A program made the position numbers and the translations under genes. Shown here one piece after another: positions 34,701-46,490 of a stretch of DNA of 64,000 nt. The notes below the pieces were generated by a model that saw only the letters and a program-made list of their open reading frames with translations, was not told the DNA's origin and ran no database searches. The first letter of the stretch is position 1; each line of letters begins with the position of its first letter. The DNA lies in contig OZ287700.1 in the NCBI GenBank assembly GCA_965649825.1, forward strand, positions 62,001-126,000, read 5' to 3'. The stretch comes from Penicillus capitatus. Taxonomy: Eukaryota > Chlorophyta.

Positions 34701-37700
34701 GGTTTGCACCGATGCAGGACACCAGTCTGCCTCAGGAAAGGATCTGGGATGGTAATGTGGCAAATGCAGAAATGCCATGCGTTCAGCCTCCGAATCTTGA
34801 CTTCCTCTCAGAGAAATGCTCAGTCCGAGCACAACACTGATCTGCGTTAATGGATGTTGCATGCCCAGCAGGGCAGTGATCTCTGGAATGTGGCTCTCTG
34901 TGAGCTGACTTTGCAAACCAGCAGCAAACCAATACCCTGCCTGCGTGTGGCTCGGTGCAGGCAGATACTCTGAGCAGTCTGCAAAACGTTGAGTGAAGGT
35001 TGCATCTAGACAACAGAGGCTGCAAAAGAGTATTCGATTTTGGCCAGGTGCCTTGCCTGGCTTGACTTTGAGCGCCGAGGCGACCGCTTGATGGAACTCT
35101 GCCCAGTCGATCAGTTTCTTGATCTCCTCACTCTCTGAACGCACACCATCCACAAGTCACACAGGACGTGTTAGACATAAGCAGGCAGGCAGACCTTCGG
35201 GAGTGCTGCCGATCTTTACAGGCTGATCTTTGCCCTTGACACGACCAGTGATGCAGATCTGTGGTGCCACATCTATCTCGTCTGCAGAAGAGTAGACAGT
35301 GCTCAGCGAAAAGGCACCTCGGCCTTGCCACACACAGATGGTCAGATGTAGAAGATTGATACACAGATCATAATGAAACCTATGGGGGTGGCCAGTGTCC
35401 GCAGAGAGGTAGCAATCAGCTTCGCTTGAATCCGTTCTCTGGTCTCGTCATTGATCTCTGGGCCGACAACCATCTCCAAGTCCTGTGGCAGAGTGGTGTT
35501 CAGGGCACGACGGACCTAAGAGCATGAGTGTTCTAGTAAAAGACCACAGAGCAGCTCAGCAAGGCTGACTCCATCGATTCGATTGTCAGCGCTGAAGCGT
35601 TGTGTGCCGATGGAGTCGATGACATCATCGAGGCCATCCCCCAACTTCCGTGTCAAAGACGACGAAGTGGTTGATGTGACAGCCTTGACGGCCTCTGATG
35701 AAGAACGTGGCATCTGGCCACAGCGTGACTTGAAAGAACGGCTGCAGAGTTTCTTCTCCTTGACCACATATCGCAACACTGAGTTCTCTTCTGGACTGGT
35801 ATTCTTATCTGGCTCCGGTCCAATTGTTGCAATGATATCTTCGCGATCAATCAACATATATCCCTCTGTCGACCATCCTAAACGACAGAGATCCTTTCCG
35901 TGTACTGAATGAAGAGATGGACCTTCTGGAGGGAATTCCTTGAGTACATGAATCATTTCTTGAATTGGAATGGCAAAGCCAAAAGGCAGTGTTCGCAGCA
36001 CGGAGTGATCCCATCCCTTCTTAATAATAAAGTCGGTCACCTCCTTGGCAGCCGCGAAAAACTCCTGTCGACGCAAGTCATCCGAATCTGCAGACAGATT
36101 TGCCAACATCCAATCGAGCGTAACCAAAACGAGAAATACTGTTGAACTCTATCTCGCATAGGTGTTTCTTGATAATTGCATGCACGTCTCGAAGCACTGC
36201 ATATCTGGATTCCTCCAGGCCTACCATTGAAACGGATGTCGAGGCACCTGAGCAGACATGCCGTCCCGTGCAGAGATCCTTGTGATCTAAGATGCGCATC
36301 GTTACCTTTCTTCTGGGATTTAATCGGTCGGAGAATGTCCAGCAGTGCGAATTGCTTGTTCACAGGCTCCTGCAGAAGAAACGGTTTTGATGTCGGACTC
36401 TTATAGGCAATTTCGATAAAGTCTCTCAGAGATATTCCAAATTCCTCGGCCATCACATCTGGCGTGAAATCGCGAGCATAGTGGTCTAAATACATGATAG
36501 CGTAGAGATTCGCAGCCAGTGAACTCAGCAGCTGCCAAGATCTCCGTTTAGCCACTGAAAACCGTAAGAGTGTGCATACATGTGCCAGTTTCTTGATCTG
36601 AATCCATTTGCTCGTGTCGAACTTGAGGTTTTCGTAAATATCGTGCAGCCCGAAGAGTACATTGGACGCAGCATCCGTCACCCTGCGTGTTTCCCATTGC
36701 CTTGTTCCTTTCTACAGATCCAGCAACACACAGCGATCAACAAGACCGTCATCGTTGCTCATGGCTTACCACAATTGCCTTAGGTCCGCCTGGAAAGATG
36801 AACTCCGCATTCAATGCCTTGTGAAGAGCCTCGCAGAATCCGACCCAATCACTGAGACAAGAATTGTCTTCCGATACTAACACAAGACACGTTTGGCAGG
36901 ACGAGCACCGGAGAGTGCTACTCGTACAGTGATCTTTTATCCACTGCTTAACCAGTGTCTTATAGAAAGAGGGATCGATTTCCTTGATGACAAAGAAGCA
37001 TTCGATGGCAAGCTCGTCAGCAGGTCGAATGTCTATCCGATAACGACGATAGGCATTCCCGTTCCACAGAGTGACGCACGATCCAGCAGTATCCAGAACG
37101 AGATCGTGCTGAATAAACAAACGCTGTTCCGTCCCTCCCGGAGTGCCTGTTGAAGGATAGACCCTGTTAGGCAAATGCACATACATGTTGATGTCTTCGA
37201 TGCGTGCAATGCCTGTAGACAGCATCATCTTCTGAACTTTGAAGATGTAATCGTGCCTTGGTAGAGGCGAATGTTGCCGTCTACGTTCGTGGAGATGAAG
37301 TATCTTTCCTCCATTCTTTCTTTTCCCGGATGTTTCGGAAGTGGATTGATGCTGGCGATGGAGAGAATATCGACTTGGGACTTCTCGTACTTGAAATGAT
37401 GCTTTCCTTCTCTGTCACGACACAAACATCCAAAGAGTCTCTTTTCCCTTCGTCAGTTGCTTACACATCGGCCGAGCAGAAGTATGCACGTCTGGTATTG
37501 TTGCAGTGGATGGCAATCATGATGGCGCGTCCCATCTCTGTACCAGCAATGCATGCATCATCAGCAATGTCACCTGCAGGTAGACACACGCAGTCCGTCA
37601 GCCGTAAACCATAAAGCATCCAGCTTAGAGCGTGTACGTTTGTCCACGCACACAACGTCCTGCATATGGCAGAAATGAAAGAATGGGGAAGTGCATCGCT

Positions 37701-38820
37701 CGCAAGGATTGGAAGGTCCATGACGTGCACTGTCAACGCTGTCCTCATTCACGACATTCAGCTCGAATACAGAATCCGGTACACAAGGGGTCTCTCCATT
37801 CTGTACACGCGTCCTAGAGCAGTTCGCCCGTCAATGGATATCCTTCCATTGCGCTTTGGGCCACATACACAGTATCCGATCTTAGCTTCGTGACACTGGT
37901 TGTCAGGCTTCTCGTTGAACGTCTCTTGTGTGGAGGTGTCTTGAGTGTCGATGATGCAAGAGAGATCGAATCCACCGCACCAAACCGTAGCCTCCAGATA
38001 GAAATGGCCGACTACAGATCCACAGACATCGGATGAAACAGGTATCCTTCTTCGATGATCAGATTCATCCACCGCATTCTGTGAGATGACAAGGGGAAGC
38101 TCTGTCGATGACCACACAATGCCGCCAGGGAATGTCTCCTCCCCTGGTTTGTTGAAAAACTCAACAATCATCATGTCTTCATTCAATTTCCTCATATAAT
38201 AAAACTTGAAACTCGACTGGGAACACAACGGAGGACCTCAGGTGAGAATCGGCGCTCCGTTTCTTGCCTGTATCAAGAGTCCATAAGGCAGTGGCCAAAT
38301 AGCAGTGATTTCATCTTCTTCGGGGAGAGGATAGTCGTAGGGGCTATCGCCGGGGACGTAGAAGGAGAGACGCGACGGCAAGAACGTGCAGAGGCAGCGA
38401 TTCGGCATGTAGACCCACTTCACCTAAAACGCACGTCGCTTCGACGACCTCGACGTTCGCGCAGCGCCTTACATCGTTCACTTCTTCGCAGTATGTAAAC
38501 TGCCGTTTGGTGACACCCTCGGCCGACCAGATCACTCTAGGCACACATCGTTGCTCTCGTTCGCTGCGACGTGTGGCGGAGTGGACTTGTTGTCTTTGAT
38601 GACAATCTCCTCTTCGTAGGCATTATCGCCGAGTATCTCTGAATAACCGCTGAATATAAAGTTCCGAGGCTGGAGACACGTAAGTGAATATGTCAAGCAG
38701 AGACGGCAGACAACGCCGTGTTACTTGTGCATCGACGTCTGTCCGTTCGTAGACTGTTCCATTGTGAGGAACGCGTTGAACGCGATGTAGCTTTGGCCAG
38801 TCGCGATTGTCGTAAGACAT
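31747..38820 (-). CDS. APC1: APC1, anaphase-promoting complex subunit 1
   Basis: Largest scaffold subunit of the APC/C ubiquitin ligase, acting in the nucleus to degrade cyclins and securin. Many short-intron exons span about 7 kb; I did not fix every boundary. The N-terminus (MSYDNRDWPKLHR at 38820) leads into a WD40-like region with VIWSAEG, VPGDSPYDYPLPEE and AIWPLPYGLLIQAR. The middle and C-terminal parts have the proteasome/cyclosome repeats: GSQDSEAERMAFLHLPHYHP, VPYGGVTLDREGYALAAGFAIGLINLGAG, and GPAATFALSLMYLKTHNRN. The C-terminal region includes MALGTRAFLQLSVTHEDC and ends with FLLNY at 31747. All main blocks appear in family order. The start lies about 120 bp from the stop of the 2OG oxygenase on the same strand. 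The last codons are part of a triplicated DNA segment. Confidence 0.93.
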
Positions 38821-38943
38821 CTTTCGACCAAAACGGAAACGATCCCGCCAAAAACCAATTCGCTGAAATAGATGTCGCGACGTTTGAAGCATGATGACAC
38901 CGAGATGGTCCCATTTCGCTGATGATGTCCTCAATTGGACCTC

Positions 38944-40084
38944 TTACAGAATTTTGGTGAGAACCTCGCCCACTTGCTCTCCTGCCAGGAGAGGCGGATA
39001 GCGCTTCAGGGTCTCATGCGTTTCGAACCTGCCGAGAGGAGAGAGGACAACATCTGATGCCACATGACCAAACAGCGTCGAACTCACACGCCATGTGCAC
39101 TTTCCTGTGCCTTCATGCTGCTGCAGTGTTGCCAAGGTGCCTTCAGATATGACAACCTCGTGCAGTCCTGCCTGAATGTAGCCACCTATGTGGATGGACA
39201 CCGTTTGCCGTGTCATGCATAGAGACGGTCTGCACCTGTGAGCCGTTCCAGTTGCATACCGGACTGGATCAGAATGCAGCCATCAGGAATCTTCACAGGA
39301 ATGCGTGTGCCATCGCGTAACCAAATGAACAGTCCTGGGAAACGCGATTTGCCATGGGCAGTGAGGAGGTTCAGATCTGTATGAAATCCAGCAATGCAGG
39401 TGTTCAATGCTCGGTGCTGTGAAACATCGATGCCTGTCGGTGCCAGAATATGAGGCCCATACAGCATGCGTTTTGTCAGTTCTTCTTCATCTGCCCATCC
39501 CAATCCCACACTAGACATACCATCATCCAATGCTCACATAGTCACTCCATGAAACGCGTGTGGTGGTGCCTGAGCAATCTGCAGACGATAAGGATCGTGT
39601 CGAGCAGTTTCTTTCCCCAATTGTTCATGATCGTCTCCCATTCGTCAAGATCTTCTGGAATCACTGGCTCGGCATTGAGCTCGTAGAAATTGGTCTTCTC
39701 TGGTCGCGGTCCAATTCTCCACATGTATCTGCATTTTGGATCGGGCCCTTCTGGAAATCTGGGCTGGTGTTCGGCAGCGAGATGTCGCAGATTGTCCACT
39801 TTCTTCTTGTCTCTGAGGGACTCTGGCTTCTCAATGCCTCCTGGCATCCATCCCACCTGATATCGCAGTTCAGGGTGCGCGTGCTGTATCTTCTTGGACA
39901 TCGGTTGTGTAAAATAGCGCTCCATAAGGTCCAGGAATCGATTATTGTCGTGTACAGAGACCCGTGGATCTCGCACTATCAAGCAGCTCGTTTCGTGAAG
40001 GCATTGCGCAAGGCGTTTGCAGAAATCGGCGTCCCGCTCGCCGTTCCGGACAGCAGCTGTCAGATCAAAGACCTCAACATCCAT
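38944..40084 (-). CDS. 2-oxoglutarate/Fe(II) oxygenase, IPNS-like
   Basis: Oxygenase of the isopenicillin N synthase-like superfamily; substrate unknown. Exons 40084-39570, 39510-39236 and 39185-38944 give 343 aa. N-terminal core VEVFDLTAAV matches the usual start. Iron and cosubstrate residues: GFHTDLNLLTAHG (His and Asp), AGLHEVV (second His) and CTWRVSSTLFGH (Arg, Ser). Intron 39511-39569 (59 bp) begins with GC instead of GT, and no GT choice keeps the frame (DTILIVCRLLSVGLGWADEEE). The second intron (50 bp) is GT-AG. The chosen start at 40084 lies 14 nt from the ATG of b16m on the other strand; an upstream in-frame ATG at 40144 would overlap its first exon. Confidence 0.9.
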
Positions 40085-40098
40085 CCCGCTCAAATGAA

Positions 40099-40551
40099 AT
40101 GGTCGTCCGCATTCGATTGGCGCGTTTTGGCAGAAAGGTGCCACGCTGTCTTTGAGAAATCTCTCCTGCTAACGACTGTCTTGCCCCGACAGAACTATCA
40201 ATTCTTTAAGATCTTTGTCGCAGATTCTCGGTCCAAGCGCGACGGTCGTCACCTCGAATGTCTTGGACACTATGATCCGGCTCCAGGTGTCAAAAAACGA
40301 CTGACGGATTTGCACCGCTTTCGGCGGAAATGCCTCTTTTCGTAGGAGTGGATGGAAATCGCTACGTCAGTTTGAATTTCGAGAGGATTAAGTATTGGAT
40401 TTCGGTCGGTGCTCAGCCAACAGAGACAGTCAGTCAGCTGTTGGGACAGGCGGGTGTGATGCCGTGGGCACCTGAGAAACCTTCAAGGTACAAACGACGC
40501 ATCTTGGCACCGAATGTCGACATTCCGGATGGAAAGAAAGAAAAAGAGTGA
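40099..40551 (+). CDS. MRPS16: Mitochondrial ribosomal protein bS16m
   Basis: Small-subunit ribosomal protein S16 of bacterial type, nuclear encoded and probably mitochondrial (a plastid role cannot be excluded). Exons 40099-40137, 40193-40286 and 40346-40551 give 112 aa. The start MVVRIRLARFGRK joins after a 55-bp intron to NYQFFKIFVADSRSKRDG, and after a 59-bp intron to GVDGNRYVSLNFERIKYWISVGAQPT, all canonical for bS16. Being canonical from its first codon, it has no cleavable presequence. The C-terminus has a short Lys/Glu-rich tail. Confidence 0.96.
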
Positions 40552-40928
40552 TGCTCGATCCGGGCAAAAGCGAATAATTCTCAGATACTTGGTTTAAACG
40601 AGAGCATTCCTTTCACATCTTTCTTCTGTGCCGAGAAGGACAAACCTTCGCTACACGAATGCGCTCTCCGCTTTTCTCAAATATTGACAGAAGTGGTAAA
40701 CAGTGAGATTTTTCAAAAATGCTTGCCGACAAGAGATCGAGCAGCATTTGCAAGTTATCGCGTTCATCAAAATCCACAACGTCTTCACAGACACCCATAC
40801 TTTCTTGTGCTCATAAGAGGACCGACATCAAAGAAAGGACAAGTCCATCGATGAATGTTGGATAGGTACAAAAATAGAGAATGTACAAGATGTCTCTTAT
40901 TCCACTGCTTACTGTACAAGACTGCTCA

Positions 40929-42167
40929 CTACTGTCTCTCTTTGCACTTGTCTTTGGCACGTATGCGCTTCGAAACGATCTCCAAGGCCCGATAAGCAGA
41001 TGCATCCTCATGGAATTCGCTTTCAGAGAGACAATCGTCCAAGCAATCATCCTCCCCAATAGCAAAGCTCCTTGTCCCGATCAGCCTGAGAAACCATCAT
41101 GCCAAGACCATACGATCGCGACAATAGACCTACCTTTCGTATGGGAGAGCTCCTTCTTCACGCTTAGCTCCATTCTCCAGCTCCCCTCCAAAATGCATGG
41201 ACGTTCTCGGAGACCATTCTTCAAAACATCCAGATGAACGTCTTCGATGTCGCCATCTTTTCGGACGACGCAAATCAGCACTCTTCGTCAAGATCGCAAA
41301 TCGAGTGTCTGTTTCCTGTTGGAGGCTAAACAGAATGGGCATGCATTTGTTTCGATGCTTCCGCTCACTGAATTCTCGTGCTTCTCGTTCGAGAGGCGTC
41401 CTCTGCAGCTGCTTCAATTCTGATGGGGACAAATAACTCATGATTCGGTGACCTGCGATGCGAAACACCAGAGAGATCTTATTCTTCAATGCTTGGAACT
41501 CCGCTGGACCAGCACTAGGATGTGCCAGACAGAAATCGAAGACGGCTCCTGGGCGGGCACTACGACAGGAATGCATGATTTCCTCTACTCGATCCAATAC
41601 AGCAAAACGTCGAATCACGTCCGGCAGTCGAGTGCGCTTTCCTTTGCCCTTTTTCAGATAGTCTCCCAGAATAAAACACCAAAGCAGCTTGTTTCTCTTA
41701 ATCCATCTCTCCTGACTCACATGGAGTCTCTCCAACAAAAGGAGCACCTTTCTCGATGGCCACGAATTCGGGTAGCAGACCCAACCGCTTCCTGATCCGA
41801 TTTTGGACAGATGGTTCTCCCATTGCTGCTTTGATTTCTTTTCCATTTTGTCCTTATTGCATCCGCCCATGTATTTCACCTCTGCCAGCTGGAACACCAT
41901 TGATGGCAGCACTTTTGGGTATGAGTTCAGGTGATTCAAATCCTTTCTCGTGCAGTGGTATGTCTTCAAGGCTGTTTGTTGCGTCACCCGGCGGCGCAGT
42001 CTATCGGGGTCTGCTCGAACACAACAGTCCATGCAACAGATCGTGAGCTTCACACCATCGCAGCAGCCCGTCACTTCTCTACCGCACAGAACGCACTCTT
42101 CCATATCCATGCCATCGGTATTGTCGACGCAACGCGATAGCGACATATTCAGTCCAGGTATAGACAC
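40929..42167 (-). CDS. Cys-cluster protein, possibly XPA-like
   Basis: I do not recognise this protein with certainty. Exons 42167-41134 and 41085-40929 (48-bp intron 41086-41133, GT-AG) give 396 aa. Near the N-terminus is a zinc-binding-like cluster: ECVLCGREVTGCC and LTICCMDCC, seven Cys in about 30 residues. Directly after it, TALKTYHCTRKDLNHLNSYPK resembles the start of the XPA C-terminal fold (TEAKQEYLL..DL). A basic helical middle (LKKGKGKRTRLPDVIRRFAVL) and an acidic C-terminus (GEDDCLDDCLSESEFHED) complete it. A DNA-binding or repair role is only a guess. A different last exon reaching 40613 is possible. Confidence 0.6.
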
Positions 42168-42849
42168 ATCACCAGTCGAGCTTCCTTCTGTATGGTCACA
42201 TCACGTCGTACATCAATGGAAACGGACACCAGGATCACGCACTGGGAGATAGGGTCGGACGACTCCTGAGATCCATCCGTATGCTGACACGTCACAAGTC
42301 AATCTGACAGCGTGGCAGCAGTTCGCAAAGCTATTGGCTCAACACTGTACTGTATTTCTCAATTGTTGGACATAGAGGGACAGCTGTTCTGTCACATCGG
42401 CGATGGAAAAACATCGAACGAACGGTTTATATGTGCTGTGAACGAAACCTCTCCTAAAACGATTTACGCAAGTAGCACGAGTCGTAGAAGCATATTTTTC
42501 GTCGCATTAAGCCACAGCTGGCGAAACTCCGTTCAGAGAATCATGTTGCACCTACAGGACTCCCTCCGTAGAACTCTAGAAAACCGCCGGTCGACAAAAT
42601 GCGAGGCACGACAGACCATGAACGTCATAGGTATGGCAGTCGTTTTTATTACATCCATATAGCAGTGCAAAACAGAGGGTATCGGTTCTTCCAACGGCGT
42701 AAACTATGCATACACCCTTAATAGTTCTCCCTGGCACGCGTCTTACGAGGTATGACGCTCATGCGCGTGGTGTATCATATGAACAGCTGTGCTGTCATCA
42801 GTGGCGAGTGCACCGATCTCTTCTCGACCAGAGTTGCAAGATTCACACG
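42168..42849. other. intergenic, no gene seen
   Basis: A rightward frame of 116 codons at 42312-42662 exists but has no recognisable feature. It may hold the promoter of the MATH-domain gene. Confidence 0.3.
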
Positions 42850-42949
42850 AATAGGTTTTCTGTCGGGGGTGTCTTCTGGTAAGGTCACATATGGCGGTTC
42901 CGAACTCTCCGAACGCGACGCGCTGTTCGAAGGAGGGTCTATTTGACGC

Positions 42950-45900
42950 ATCTCGACAGTGAGCAAGTCGTCGTTAAACTGAAGTCGTGGAACTGGGGAC
43001 GCGTGAATGCTCACTATGCCTTCACTCTTGTCAACCATGCGAATTGTATGGAAAACCTGTGCAGAAGTACAGATGCTTAGATCCCGCGGCCGTCTATTAT
43101 TGACATGCTGCATGTGCAGGTGGGTTAGGTGATTTTTTATTGACGAGCTGTAAAGAAGTCGGCCCCCTCATGAAATCCTCCGAGATCAAGGATCCGCTCT
43201 CGGGATTTCTGAAGGATGATATGTTAACTCTTCGAATGGATCTGAGAATTAGACGTCGCATCAACGAGCACTTCTCCTTGAGTATGACTGGACGGGCACT
43301 GACATGTAAAGTACGTCATGAGGTGTTCTGTCTGATCCGATGTGGATTCTCGGAGTGTATTAGTGGAGCCTCAAGCATGCATGGGAAATGTGTCCATCTT
43401 CAATGTGCACAGATGTTTTCAAGATTGAAGACAGAGAGATGTGAGCAGTCGGCCAGCTCCTCTTTCTTTGACATCGACACTACTGTTGGTTATGTTCGTG
43501 CAGGCAGCTGGAATTTCAAGAGGAGAGATCGTCTGGTGTGAAGAAAGGAGTGAGTGTTCTGCTTAGAAATCTTAGTCATCTGCCCGTTCACGTACGGGGA
43601 GAGCTGCATATGCGCAACCGTCGTGACTCTGGTGCGTCTTTTCTGTGACTTGTCTCGATTCTGATGATTCCTTCGATGAAGAATTGGTCGAGAGAATTGA
43701 TGCTGGAAGTGCCAAAGGCTGGATACAGATTCTGAAAGAGCAGGATTTTGTAGATGGATGCTCTGCAAAAGATGGTTGGCTGACTCTTACAACGAACGTT
43801 ACCTTACTGACGCCAAAAGACTTTGAGAACACAACGGTTCTTATTCCAAAGCACCTGTCGTCTGACGTGATTCCGAAGACCGATGTACAACACCCACGAC
43901 TGACTATTGAAAGTGCGTCATCCTTGTCATACCGCCACAAAGCAACGCCCATGTATCCAATGGTAGAGGGAAATGCGGTAACTGACGGTATCAAGCATGC
44001 ACATATGATCATGAGGAACAAGTGGTGTGCATCGTACAAGGCAAGCTCCTTTCAAAGCTCCATCGTCAGGTGATAGATGTGTACATAGTGGTTTGTGCAT
44101 CGATCATTGCTGGAAATGACGAACAAGGCAATCTTCACGAATCCATTTGCTGTAGAGGAGACGCAATGGTGCGCACAGGGCCTTTTCGCATCCTCGATGT
44201 CGACGATTTTTCAGGTCTATCGAAATGGGGCCATCCAGAGATGGAACCCTGGAATGTTGCCTTTGTTCCAAAAATGAAACTCCAGTTGCTGTTCAGTTCG
44301 AATGGACTCTAGTAAACTTCGCCGATGCTGCGAAGAGCATCGGTAGAGGTACTGCAGTGTGGTTAGCACACAGTGTCTTCAAGTACTGCTATCCCTTAGG
44401 GAATTGTCACACGTTTTTTCATGCTGACGATCGTTTGGGGTTTTCTTTCCTTCCTTGTGTTGACATCGAATCATTCGATTCTGGATATGTACAAGATGAA
44501 TACGTGCTGGCGCGTCTCGATCTGAGGCTCAAGAAAGAAGACAATGAATCGTGTCAGATCTTTGTCGATGACAATTCGGCCACATGCGAGGTAATGGTTG
44601 TACTCGACGATTCCCGTGTTCTTATATGGGGTGCGCTCCAGTGGAAGCTGAGGTCTGTAGGAGACACACATCCACCTTACTTAAGAACAGACACATTCAC
44701 ATTTGGAGACGCTCAATTGTGAGCATCTGTCTCGAAATTGTCTCCTCTTGAACTGTTGTGGACACGCAGGCAGCTGTTTCTCCGCCCGAAAAACGCAGAT
44801 GGTTCAGGACCCTTAGAAATCTTCGTCTCTAATCTTCATTGCGAGCTCGTGAGAATGAAAGGCAATGTCCGTGTGATCTGTCATTCCGGTACGATGGAAG
44901 ACGATCGCGTCAAAGGTCAAGCCGGTTTCCATTTCCCTCTCAAGTCAAATCTCGTCGCCGTAGATTTTCATTGCATCGTGTCACCGAAGAGTTCCTACGG
45001 ATCTGGAATCTTTATGGATCTAGACGAATTGAAGGACGGACTTGCGGGTTTCGTTAAAGACGGTTGGATATTTTTAGCAATACAGATCACACAGTTAACA
45101 GAGCTGGAATTCGAGGACATGTCTTCGACCGCATCCCAATTGCCCAATAAGATGCTCTGTTCCACAGAGCCTCCCATTCTTGATGATTTGATGCGCGTTG
45201 AAGGTGCCTCCCTTGTCCACGACATTATTGGATGTATCATTCTTGTTGTGCAGAGGGAAACGGCGCGTCTGATGGATCAGCGTATACGTTTGTCTTGAAC
45301 ACGTACAAGTACTATGCAACCTACGAGGTGCATTCCGTGAAGTGTGATGATCTCCATCTCACACAAACGGCGGCGTGTTTGTTGACAGTGCTGTGTGGAT
45401 CGATCGTTTTTGGACAAGGCGAACAGCCAGATTGAAACGGATGTATTCGGGCTGGGCGATAGAAAGTGGTGCGATCCGAAAAGCAACAAAGCGTTTCCTG
45501 ATCGTTGTCGTTTTAGGAAAATCGCTCTGGTACACAAGGAAGATGGACAACTGAAGGCATTGCTGTGTTACGAAGGAGAGGGAGTGACATCAGCCCATTT
45601 TTCTTTTGTAGTTGTAAACGGTGTTGACAGCAAGAATGATTTGGTTTTAGGTAACCACTCCGTCTGGGACAGATTTGCTTTAATAGGTCTCTGAACGTTC
45701 TAGGAGATTTTCGTAGTTTTTCATCTGAAGCCCTGCAGGATAAATGGGGGTTTGACCTATGCCCTGTTGCCACAATAAAGGATCCACCACTTGGGTTTTT
45801 GCGAGATGACCGATTCACGGTGCGTCTGGAACTCAGGCTAAAACTTCCGGAGAATGAGATATGGGGAACATCCATCACTCAGAAGACGGCCAGATGCACC

Positions 45901-46490
45901 GTACACGCAGAACCTCTTCTTCACTAGAGATAGCGTGATGGTCGCTGTCTTCTAGTGGATGTTAAAAGACTTGAAGGACTTGAGTCCGCTGTTGCTGAAA
46001 TCTGAGATCTTCAAGATTGACGGTACTGAATGGTGCGTCTAGCTCCCATTGTGTTCTGGCTCTTAAGTCTCGAGTCTCTGTAGGAGGTTGCGCCTCTGTC
46101 CGAATGGTGAGACATCAGATTCGGACAGCCTGGAAATGTACCTGATCAACAAACAGAACTATCCCATTCGTGCAAGGATTGGATTCTGTGCAGTGAACCA
46201 CAAGTCATCGGCAACTTCAGGGGACAAAATTCGAGGTCCGTGCCATTCGATGCCCCTCTGCTGCTGAATCTTGTCTTCCTCACAGGCTTCACTAAGGTCA
46301 TTGATGCCCATAGTGGATGGGGTGTTGGTAAATTTGTAGAAAGCGACGAAATGGTAGATGAGTCCCTTGGCTTTGTGGACAAAGGCTGGATCTCGATCGC
46401 AGCAAAGATTACTGTCCTTGAAGATGAGATTCCACAGAGTGTCTTCAGCAAGAGTGCCCCGATGTGCTCTGCCCTTCGTGGCACCAAGTA
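42950..46490 (+). CDS. multi-MATH (TRAF-like) domain protein
   Basis: At least six MATH domains in tandem, broken into short exons. Successive C-terminal blocks are: DPLSGFLKDDMLTLRMDLRIRR (about 43190), DGCSAKDGWLTLTTNVTLL (43760), FDSGYVQDEYVLARLDLRLKK (44480), DGLAGFVKDGWIFLAIQITQL (45030), DPPLGFLRDDRFTVRLELRLK (45780) and DESLGFVDKGWISIAAKITVL (46350). N-terminal halves such as VNAHYAFTLVN, AVQFEWTLVN and AHFSFVVVN precede the first-type blocks. The domains alternate between two kinds, so the gene looks like three type I/type II pairs. The join from the first half-domain to GLGDFLLTSC (phase-1 intron near 43062-43122) is clear; others are not fixed. Exact start and end are uncertain, and it might be split into more than one gene. 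MATH domains bind peptides; no BTB, RING or protease partner domain is visible. Confidence 0.7.

Noticed and set aside
38600-38820. Separate small gene before APC1
   Set aside because: The exon leads on to VIWSAEG and the WD-like region of APC1; no independent end is seen.
39560-40345. Rightward 261-codon frame reading into bS16m
   Set aside because: Its left part is antisense to the 2OG oxygenase exon; only the last part shares the frame with bS16m exon 2, whose true start is the spliced MVVRIRLARFGRK.
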